A stretch of 6,525 bases of DNA, from positions 1 through 6,525 of the forward strand of contig CAMNMI010000051.1 in the NCBI GenBank assembly GCA_946544555.1, read 5' to 3'. A program made the position numbers and the translations under genes. This document shows positions 1 to 5,117 of this stretch, piece after piece (the first letter of the stretch is position 1; the number at the start of each line of letters is the position of its first letter). Origin of the DNA: an uncultured Rickettsiales bacterium (GTDB lineage Bacteria; Pseudomonadota; Alphaproteobacteria; Rickettsiales; Deianiraeaceae). Under the pieces are notes generated by a model. It searched no databases, was not told the origin of the DNA, and saw only the letters and a program-made list of their open reading frames with translations.

Positions 1-2
1 AC

Positions 3-1079
3 TTATTAATTATTATATTAATATTATCTCTTCGCGCAGCGAGAGAGAGAGAGAGTAGTTTAAGTTCTTTATCTCTTAAATTTAAAAAATCTTTTACACT
101 TATTGAACTTTCTATTGTTTTATTAATTCTATCTTTACTTGTAGGATCTTTATTAGTAGGTCGTCAGATTGTTGATCGTGCTAAAATTCAACGTATCATT
201 TTTGAATTTGATTACTATGAGAAAGCTTTTCATCAGTTTTATGATACATATAGGGTGGTGCCGGGGTCACTATCAGAAAAGGCTTGCGAGAAATACTCTG
301 CTTTTAAGAATTATTATATCAGCAGAAACATCGTTAGAAGCAATGGCTGGACAGGGTGCAAATGTTGCACATCGCACGGAGCAGTTTTAAATCCAAAATT
401 GGTTGAAAGCTGGCACGGAATGCCAATTCAAGTTAAGCGTCAAGCCATTGCAAGTGGATTATTTGAAGGTGCATATGACGGATCAATTCTGAATTCATGT
501 TATTACGAAAATGCAAATTCTTTTTTGTCAGGCCACTGGTTGAATAATACTGGTGCAAGTTTTGAAGCAACAACTGGAAAAGAACATCGCATTGCTTTTC
601 TTGGTTTTGATTTCCAAAGAATGCTTGCATCCGGTGAAACCATGGCGCACTATTTGAATTATGGTTTTTCTGGTTCAAATAAATATTACAATGCAAATTT
701 GCCACACGAAATTGAAAACAATGTCTTTAAAAAACAAATAGACCACCACAATGTTATATTTTATTTCTACCACAGAGAAGCCACATATATTAATACAAAC
801 GGTGGAAGTAGAGCCAATGAAATGAACACATGGAACGGCGTTTTGAGCTCAAAGTTGTCATCTCAATTAGACAGTAAATTGGATGATGGCAGACCAGGAA
901 CAGGTAGCATTTTAGCAATGAAAAGCGGTTTTGGTCACAGATCTGGTGCAAACGCAGATGAACACATTGCGGTTTGCTACGACAAGCGTGCAGATGAGGT
1001 TGACAAGGCGATTTATCAATCTGACACTAATATGAAATACGGTTGCAACATAATGAAAATTATGAGTGATGTGAAATAA
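3..1079 (+). CDS. Type IV prepilin / pseudopilin-like protein, 5' end not resolved
   Basis: The frame is open from the window edge to TAA at 1077-1079. From about position 84 it encodes a class III prepilin signal: basic KKS, then FTLIELSIV (F codon at 93-95) with Glu at +5 and a hydrophobic helix ILSLLVGSLLVG, then GRQIVDRAKIQRII and an aromatic stretch ending YRVVPG. In the family, a prepilin peptidase cuts before Phe and the helix anchors the subunit in the inner membrane or packs it into a pilus or pseudopilus. Here the -1 residue is Ser instead of the usual Gly. The roughly 270-residue globular part has seven Cys, including GCKCC at about 351-365, suggesting disulfides outside the cytoplasm. 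I cannot name its C-terminal domain. No in-frame ATG, GTG or TTG occurs before the GTG at 255, which lies after the pilin helix and cannot be the start. Initiation is therefore outside the window or non-canonical. No pilus assembly gene is nearby. The pilin class is fairly sure; pilus versus type II secretion is open. Confidence 0.8.
   Translation, partial: LLIIILILSLRAARERESSLSSLSLKFKKSFTLIELSIVLLILSLLVGSLLVGRQIVDRAKIQRIIFEFDYYEKAFHQFYDTYRVVPGSLSEKACEKYSAFKNYYISRNIVRSNGWTGCKCCTSHGAVLNPKLVESWHGMPIQVKRQAIASGLFEGAYDGSILNSCYYENANSFLSGHWLNNTGASFEATTGKEHRIAFLGFDFQRMLASGETMAHYLNYGFSGSNKYYNANLPHEIENNVFKKQIDHHNVIFYFYHREATYINTNGGSRANEMNTWNGVLSSKLSSQLDSKLDDGRPGTGSILAMKSGFGHRSGANADEHIAVCYDKRADEVDKAIYQSDTNMKYGCNIMKIMSDVK
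27..46 (+). other. Small imperfect hairpin overlapping the GA tract
   Basis: Bases 32-35 (TCGC) can pair with 39-42 (GCGA) around a 3-base loop. The stem extends by 27-30 (TCTC) with 43-46 (GAGA) if T31 is bulged. No T-run follows it (the next bases continue the GA tract), so it does not look like an intrinsic terminator. It might be a leader structure before the pilin gene, or chance pairing of a GA run with TCTC. Confidence 0.3.
41..55. repeat. (GA)7.5 dinucleotide microsatellite
   Basis: Fifteen bases of alternating G and A run without interruption just upstream of the prepilin signal. In the pilin frame they read as Arg/Glu codons. Gain or loss of one unit would shift the frame of anything upstream relative to the pilin. 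The repeat is seen directly; any switching role is inference. Confidence 0.95.
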
Positions 1080-1082
1080 CCC

Positions 1083-1110
1083 TTGACAATTATTTCTAAT
1101 AAAATAGCAG
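1083..1110 (+). promoter_or_regulatory. Possible promoter of rpoZ-rsmD
   Basis: A perfect TTGACA at 1083-1088 lies four bases after the pilin stop codon. The best -10 at normal spacing is weak: TAGCAG at 1105-1110, 16-base spacer, 3 of 6 consensus matches. TAAAAT at 1100-1105 is a better hexamer but only 11 bases away. If used, transcription would start almost at the rpoZ ATG. Read-through from the pilin gene is the alternative. Confidence 0.3.
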
Positions 1111-1117
1111 TAAGCAT

Positions 1118-1525
1118 ATGGCAAGAGTAACCGTTGAGAGGACTTTGGATAAAGTTGATAGTCGTTTTGAGTTGGTCGTTTTGACAGCTTACAGAGCACA
1201 TGCAATTTACTGCGGAAGTCAAACTTTGGTTAATGCCAATGATAAGTATGCCATTTTGGCCTTGCGCGAGGTTGAAAGTGGCAAACTTGACATTGAAAAG
1301 CTGCGCGACACGGTCATCAGAAAATACGCCATTGAAGGAAAGACGACAACATCTCAACACTCGTTTGTATCCAATGATTTCTCATTTGATGAGGAAGATA
1401 TGGAGGGAAACAGTAAAATTGCGGTGGCGCAAAACAGCAATAGCGAGAGTGATGACAAAGAAGTGCCATTGTCAGTGAGCTCTGACTTTTTCGGCAGTGA
1501 GGAAAGCGAAGATGCCTCAAAATAA
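1118..1525 (+). CDS. rpoZ: DNA-directed RNA polymerase subunit omega
   Basis: Omega is the small subunit that helps fold and hold beta' during RNA polymerase assembly. Residues 1-70 match the family throughout: MARVTVE at the start, DKVDSRFELVVLTAYRA (11-27), then NDKYAILALREVESG (41-55), the conserved NDK...ALREI block. The ATG at 1118 is the natural start because MARVTVE is the family's usual N-terminus. At 135 residues it is longer than many bacterial omegas. After about residue 75 it continues as a low-complexity tail rich in Ser, Asp and Glu, with no recognisable domain. The rsmD ATG follows the TAA after two bases, so the two genes are probably co-transcribed and translationally coupled. 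No Shine-Dalgarno sequence is evident before the ATG. The identification is very secure; the tail's role is unknown. Confidence 0.95.
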   Translation: MARVTVERTLDKVDSRFELVVLTAYRAHAIYCGSQTLVNANDKYAILALREVESGKLDIEKLRDTVIRKYAIEGKTTTSQHSFVSNDFSFDEEDMEGNSKIAVAQNSNSESDDKEVPLSVSSDFFGSEESEDASK

Positions 1526-1527
1526 TT

Positions 1528-2097
1528 ATGGCAGGATTTGCTATCAGGATTGAGCACGGCGATTTCAAAGGTGTGAAAATCAGTGATGGTTTTAAAGGTG
1601 AGGGGTCAAGAATTACAACATCGTTCAATCGGTGTGTGCTGTTCAATGTTCTAACAAACAAACTGGGAGTTAATTTTGATGGTTTGAACTGCGCCGATTT
1701 CTGCTGTGGAAGTGGTATTGTTGGTTTTGAAATGCTCTCCATGGGCGCGCGCAGTTGTGTGTTTGTTGATAGCGACAGAAAAAAAGTTCAGAATGTGAAA
1801 AATGTCCTGCAAAAAACGCACTTCAATGGCCTTGCGGAGTGTGCTTTTCTGCCAAATTTGCCAATATTTCATGACAAACTTGACATAATTTTCTTTGATC
1901 CGCCATATGATAACAACTTTTGCGAGCGCACGCTGATGAATGTAGTAAATAGTGGCATATTAGCAGATGATGGCCTGATTATCGTTGAGACAAAAAAAAC
2001 GATTGCAGAAGATTTGATTGCAGCTCTGAAATTGAAAACAGCTTGCGTGAAAGAGTTGAAAAATAGAGCAAGTTTTTTATTTTTGAGAAAAATTTAA
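1528..2097 (+). CDS. rsmD: 16S rRNA (guanine(966)-N(2))-methyltransferase RsmD
   Basis: RsmD transfers a methyl group from S-adenosylmethionine to N2 of G966 in 16S rRNA during assembly of the 30S subunit. The 189-residue length fits the family. The N-terminus reads RIEHGDFKGVKI (7-18), matching the RIxxGxxKGxxI opening, followed by SRITTSFNRCVLFNVL (27-42). The SAM-binding motif I is DFCCGSGIVGFEML (57-70), an acidic residue ending the second strand is D81, and the catalytic motif IV is FFDPPY (122-127), the DPPY form of N2-guanine and N6-adenine methyltransferases. The usual RPTxDxVRExLFN segment is altered here: no Pro, and Cys where Glu is expected. The catalytic motifs are intact, so it is probably active. 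It follows rpoZ by two bases and ends four bases from the stop of the convergent amidase gene. A different YhhF-like N2/N6 methyltransferase is the main alternative. Confidence 0.9.
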   Translation: MAGFAIRIEHGDFKGVKISDGFKGEGSRITTSFNRCVLFNVLTNKLGVNFDGLNCADFCCGSGIVGFEMLSMGARSCVFVDSDRKKVQNVKNVLQKTHFNGLAECAFLPNLPIFHDKLDIIFFDPPYDNNFCERTLMNVVNSGILADDGLIIVETKKTIAEDLIAALKLKTACVKELKNRASFLFLRKI

Positions 2098-2101
2098 AAT
2101 A

Positions 2102-2842
2102 TCATTCACTTATTCTTGTAATGTAAATTCCAGCCCACTTAGCTTTTTTTTTTTGCAAATATTTCGTTAGTTTAACTTTTACAACTTTGCCCTGTGGAAC
2201 ATCATAACGCTTCGATCCTCCTGCATGAATTAAATAAATTTCTCCATCCTTTCCAACCTCCAATATACCAAGATGGCCGATTGCCTCCTGCGACTTTGAG
2301 CGCTTTTCTGGGAACTTGAAGAGGAACAAAATATCTCCGTTTTGCACGCGCTGTTGCAGTTTTCCACTGTTTATAAAATCCCGGCTTTTAACATAATAAA
2401 ATTTGTCATACATTCTTGAACCTTCCATTGTTGACATCTCTTCATTTGCGTATATGCTCTTGCCCCACTTCCCGCTGAAAATCATGTCTTCACTGTAATC
2501 AAAGCGGTTTTCGTAGTTTATAACAAGACCATACTTATCCAGTTTGCACTTGTCGTGGAACATTTTGTCGCAAGCAATTTCAGATGCTTTTTTGTTGTCG
2601 CCATCTGCTAATGCAAGTGGGATGCTCCTAAACACGAGATACATGCAATCAATCTCATCATCAATGATTAACTTTCTACTTTGAACATAAAGCCCAATTG
2701 GAAGTCTATCGTAAGGGGTGCCAATAAAACTATTGGCATATCTCACTATTTTGTTGCCAAGTCCTTCTCCATTTGCCACATTCGTTGCAATACAAAATGA
2801 GTACAACAACATGACAAACAGTTTTGAAAAACCGAATTTCAC
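2102..2842 (-). CDS. Exported NlpC/P60-like cysteine amidase, DUF1460 type
   Basis: The 246-residue protein probably hydrolyses amide bonds in cell-wall peptides outside the inner membrane. It starts at a GTG (2840-2842) with a signal peptide: Lys2 and Lys7, hydrophobic LFVMLLYSFCIA, and a plausible cut after VANG (22-25). The mature part has NSFIGTPYD (37-45), the DUF1460-like LGTPY motif; IDC with candidate nucleophile C66; NGDILFL (168-174); IGHLGILEV (188-196) with H190; and YLIHAGGSKR (203-212) with H206. It ends WAGIYITRI. Cys-His-His in this order with these neighbours is the pattern of DUF1460 within the papain-like NlpC/P60 fold. Substrate and exact bond cut are not known from sequence. 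It lies three bases after rpmG on the same strand and is likely co-transcribed with it. A run of eleven A (coding strand, 2144-2154) encodes Gln-Lys-Lys-Lys near the C-terminus. ATG at codon 11 is an alternative start but would shorten the signal's basic region. Confidence 0.72.
   Translation of the reverse strand: MKFGFSKLFVMLLYSFCIATNVANGEGLGNKIVRYANSFIGTPYDRLPIGLYVQSRKLIIDDEIDCMYLVFRSIPLALADGDNKKASEIACDKMFHDKCKLDKYGLVINYENRFDYSEDMIFSGKWGKSIYANEEMSTMEGSRMYDKFYYVKSRDFINSGKLQQRVQNGDILFLFKFPEKRSKSQEAIGHLGILEVGKDGEIYLIHAGGSKRYDVPQGKVVKVKLTKYLQKKKAKWAGIYITRISE
2144..2154. repeat. Homopolymer tract A11 (coding strand) inside the amidase gene
   Basis: Eleven consecutive T on the + strand are A11 in the mRNA of the minus-strand amidase gene, spanning codons 230-233. 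A slip of one base here would replace the last dozen or so residues, including the conserved GIYITRI end. Confidence 0.95.
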
Positions 2843-2845
2843 AAT

Positions 2846-3016
2846 CTAACTGTTAACCAACTTTTTCTGTTTGAATAGTGCGTGTTTTCTTAAATACGGA
2901 TCAAACTTCTTGAATGCTAATTTTGTTTGGTTTTTGCGTGGATCAACCCAGCGAACATAAGAATATCCGCTTTCTTCGTTTGTCAATAACACCAATGTTC
3001 TGTTTTTCTTTGCCAT
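2846..3016 (-). CDS. rpmG: 50S ribosomal protein L33
   Basis: A 56-residue minus-strand reading frame from ATG (3014-3016) to TAG (2846-2848) encodes L33, a small basic protein of the large ribosomal subunit near the E-site side. It begins MAKKNRTLVLLT, continues SGYSYVRWVDPRKNQTKLAFKK, and ends with the family signature KKFDPYLRKHALFK (36-49), close to the bacterial KKFDPVVRxHVxxKE segment. It has no cysteines, so it is the zinc-independent type usual in proteobacteria. Length matches the typical 50-56 residues. The amidase GTG lies three bases downstream. The gene diverges from rnd across a 98-base AT-rich gap. No Shine-Dalgarno sequence is evident. The family is clear from the C-terminal half; the region at residues 22-30 (RWVDPRKNQ) is more divergent. 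Confidence 0.93.
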   Translation of the reverse strand: MAKKNRTLVLLTNEESGYSYVRWVDPRKNQTKLAFKKFDPYLRKHALFKQKKLVNS

Positions 3017-3059
3017 ACACGCAACGTTAGATGTTTTTTTTTATTTGCAAGAAAAAAAG

Positions 3060-3089
3060 ATACTAATTTTTCTTGATATTAAAAAACAA
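3060..3089 (-). promoter_or_regulatory. Possible rpmG promoter
   Basis: Reading the minus strand, TTGTTT (3089-3084), an 18-base spacer and TAGTAT (3065-3060) form a moderate sigma70-like match, giving a leader of roughly 35-40 bases before rpmG. The whole divergent gap (3017-3114) is made of A and T runs, so chance matches are easy. I could not pick a convincing promoter for rnd on the other strand. Confidence 0.25.
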
Positions 3090-3114
3090 ATACATTTTTA
3101 GTAAGCAGATTATT

Positions 3115-3750
3115 ATGAAATATTTTGTTAATGACTTGCCAAAAGGGTTGGAATTGGATGGTTCAATTGCAATTGATACCGAGGCCATGGGGCTACATTA
3201 CAGAGATCGCGACCGTCTTTGCGTCGTGCAAATTTGTGATGAAAGCGGCGAAGTCTACTTGGTGCACTTTCCAGCAAGCAAATACGATTACAGCTGTCCG
3301 AACTTGCGCCGTTTTTTGACCGACCCAAACCGCCAAAAAATCTTCCACTATGCCAGATTTGATGTTGCCATCATGCGGAAATACTTAAATATTGACAAAA
3401 TTGAAAACATTTTCTGCACCAAAATTGCCTCACGCTTTGCCAGGACATACACAGACAGCCACAGTTTGAAGGCACTCGTAAGTGAGATTTTGAAAATTGA
3501 CCTTCGCAAGGAACAACAGTGCAGCTATTGGGGTGCAGATGAATTGACGGACGCACAAAAAGGTTATGCCGCCAATGATGTGCTATACCTCCATCGCCTG
3601 CGTGATGCATTGACAGATATGTTAAAAAAGAGTGGCCGATACGAGATTGCCTGCAAATATTTTGCATTTGTTGACAATGTTTGCACCTCTGACATCATGG
3701 GATTTGAGGAGGATTTGTTTAGGTGTAAAGATGAGAAAAACACGCATTGA
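3115..3750 (+). CDS. rnd: Ribonuclease D, short form (DEDDy 3'-5' exonuclease)
   Basis: RNase D trims 3' ends of tRNA precursors and other small RNAs using two metal ions. All exonuclease motifs are present: Exo I IAIDTEAMGL (18-27) with D21 and E23; Exo II FHYARFDVAIM (77-87) with D83; Exo III YAANDVLYL (151-159) with Y151 and D155, which makes it the DEDDy type. RDRLCVVQI (32-40) and DSHSLKALV (114-122) are also typical. The protein is 211 residues and ends soon after the nuclease domain. It lacks the C-terminal HRDC domains of the enterobacterial enzyme, as many alphaproteobacterial RNase D proteins do. I chose ATG at 3115 because the alignment begins MKYFVNDLP. An upstream in-frame TTG at 3073 would add 14 residues of A/T-derived sequence without family support. 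The gene diverges from rpmG and converges on the coiled-coil gene. A WRN/Rrp6-like exonuclease of different substrate is possible. Confidence 0.92.
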   Translation: MKYFVNDLPKGLELDGSIAIDTEAMGLHYRDRDRLCVVQICDESGEVYLVHFPASKYDYSCPNLRRFLTDPNRQKIFHYARFDVAIMRKYLNIDKIENIFCTKIASRFARTYTDSHSLKALVSEILKIDLRKEQQCSYWGADELTDAQKGYAANDVLYLHRLRDALTDMLKKSGRYEIACKYFAFVDNVCTSDIMGFEEDLFRCKDEKNTH

Positions 3751-3764
3751 TTTGTTGACATCAA

Positions 3765-5051
3765 TCAATTTCTTCCAATTGAATCCCTTTGCATAGATTT
3801 TGTTCCATATTTAGCTCTACTTGAATAAATATCTTTTTGTTTCTTATCGTACATTTTGTTTCCTTTAATTTTTTCGTACATATCGTTTTTTTTCTGCTCA
3901 TCCATACGCAGTCGGTTTATGTAATTAGTATTTCTCTCTCTATTCAAAGCATTCCTATCTTCAAGCATTTGTTTTATTCCCTTTTGATTTTCTTTGCTGT
4001 TTTTAATTTCTTGCATCATTTTGTCTCGCTGTTCTACTTCGTTTCTCTGATTTTCATGCAAGTTATTGATAGTTGTTATTTTTCTGTTTATAAACTTAAG
4101 ATACTCTTTTTCATTTTCACGGAGCTCTTTGTTGCTATCCGATACATTTTGCTGCAAATCTTTCATTTGTTCTCTTGCTTTTTCAATTTTTTCTTTAAGT
4201 TCATTAATTTCTTTTGGTTCTGATGCACCGAAAAAAATTAAAATCTTTTTAATAATACCAATAGATTCTTGTTTTTTGTTTAGTTGACCCTCAAGATCTG
4301 TCAGTTTGGTCGTTTGACTGGAAAGCGCATCATTGTTATCTTTAACCATTGCTTTTAGTTGTTCTAAGTGTTTTTTTCTTGACTCCTCTTCTTCAAGGAG
4401 AATGTCCTTCATGCTAATACCTCCTAATTCATCAATTTGCTGTTCCAGCATTTCTTTGGCCCCTTGCATATCAGCAAGTTCTTCTTGTAGATCAGCAATT
4501 TCTGTATCCTTTTCTTCCATTTTGGATCCGTATCTTTCTTCTATTTTATTCTCTATCTCTTGGTTTTTATTTACTTCATCTTTTTCTTTCCTGAACTTTT
4601 CATTTTCTTCTTTAAGTCTGTCAAACTCTTTTTGTCTTTCTTCCTTCGCTTTTTGTTTTTCTTTATATATATCGCTAATTTCTTGTTCTTGTTTTGCACC
4701 TATTTGTTTATAAATCTCACCAAGAGCCCCGCTTTCTTGTCGTGTGTTAGTTTGGGCCGCCGTCTTGTTTTCTTTCGCCTTATCTTTAAGATAGCCAACA
4801 AATTCGCTTGCTAGTTGTCCTTGAAGATCGCTATTTTGACTCGGCGCCTGCTGTTGTTGACTATGTTGATACACGGGTGTTGTATAAATAACCTGTGCTT
4901 GTGGTGGTATTGTATAAACCTGTGCATTATTAGGACTCACATTTTGTATAGTAGGCATCGTATGTTGACTTGCATTTGCACCTGTTGTACTTGCTACCGC
5001 TGGTGTAACCGAAGTAGAATTATTTTTATTTTGACTTGCAACTTGAGCCAT
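3765..5051 (-). CDS. Coiled-coil protein of unknown function with Q/N/P/T-rich head
   Basis: I do not recognise this 428-residue protein. Residues 1-75 form a low-complexity head rich in Gln, Asn, Thr, Ser and Pro, with a short quasi-repeat: AQVYTIPP (43-50) then AQVIYTTP (52-59), and QQQQ at 65-68. Residues about 110-265 and 280-400 are highly charged, Glu/Lys/Gln-rich and heptad-like, as expected of long alpha-helical coiled coils. They are parted by a short hydrophobic break, IGIIKKILIFFGASEP (264-279). The C-terminus (400-428) is basic. There is no signal peptide, no clear transmembrane helix, and no Cys or Trp anywhere. ATG at 5051 is the start; a strong promoter lies just before it. It sits 66 bases after nusA on the same strand, where infB is often found. 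A cytoskeletal or scaffold protein, or a secreted effector of a host-associated bacterium, would fit the composition, but nothing in the sequence decides between them. Confidence 0.85.
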   Translation of the reverse strand: MAQVASQNKNNSTSVTPAVASTTGANASQHTMPTIQNVSPNNAQVYTIPPQAQVIYTTPVYQHSQQQQAPSQNSDLQGQLASEFVGYLKDKAKENKTAAQTNTRQESGALGEIYKQIGAKQEQEISDIYKEKQKAKEERQKEFDRLKEENEKFRKEKDEVNKNQEIENKIEERYGSKMEEKDTEIADLQEELADMQGAKEMLEQQIDELGGISMKDILLEEEESRKKHLEQLKAMVKDNNDALSSQTTKLTDLEGQLNKKQESIGIIKKILIFFGASEPKEINELKEKIEKAREQMKDLQQNVSDSNKELRENEKEYLKFINRKITTINNLHENQRNEVEQRDKMMQEIKNSKENQKGIKQMLEDRNALNRERNTNYINRLRMDEQKKNDMYEKIKGNKMYDKKQKDIYSSRAKYGTKSMQRDSIGRN

Positions 5052-5067
5052 TCAACTAAACAGCACA

Positions 5068-5095
5068 ATTATACTAAAATATGATTAGTCGTCAA
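5068..5095 (-). promoter_or_regulatory. Strong sigma70-type promoter of the coiled-coil gene
   Basis: On the minus strand TTGACG (5095-5090, 5 of 6 consensus) is followed after 16 bases by a perfect TATAAT (5073-5068). Transcription would begin near 5061, leaving only about 10 bases before the ATG at 5051 and no Shine-Dalgarno sequence in that leader. It allows the coiled-coil gene to be expressed independently of nusA. Confidence 0.75.
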
Positions 5096-5117
5096 GTATT
5101 TTTCTTATAAATCAAAA

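Noticed and set aside
255..1079. GTG at 255 as the start of the pilin-like gene
   Set aside because: It would drop the whole prepilin signal and membrane helix encoded in frame just upstream.
912..1742. Minus-strand open frames opposite the pilin gene, rpoZ and rsmD
   Set aside because: They overlap well-supported plus-strand genes, have no family resemblance and no promoter or start context.
3031..3060. T9 followed by TTGCAA and A7 in the rpmG-rnd gap as a hairpin or terminator
   Set aside because: Only A-T pairing is possible and both flanking genes start here, so a terminator makes little sense. More likely AT-rich promoter surroundings.
3073..3114. TTG at 3073 as the start of RNase D
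   Set aside because: The 14 added residues come from A/T-rich intergenic sequence and do not resemble the family, whose alignment begins at the ATG at 3115.
3746..3765. Inverted repeat ATTGAT / ATCAAT with an 8-base loop at the rnd and coiled-coil gene junction, as a bidirectional terminator
   Set aside because: The stem is six base pairs, nearly all A-T, and no clean T-run follows on either strand. Too weak to call a terminator.
4333..4713. Plus-strand Ser/Phe-rich open frames across 3837-4814
   Set aside because: They are antisense to the coiled-coil gene. Their Ser, Phe and Leu richness is what the complement of Glu/Lys-rich codons produces.
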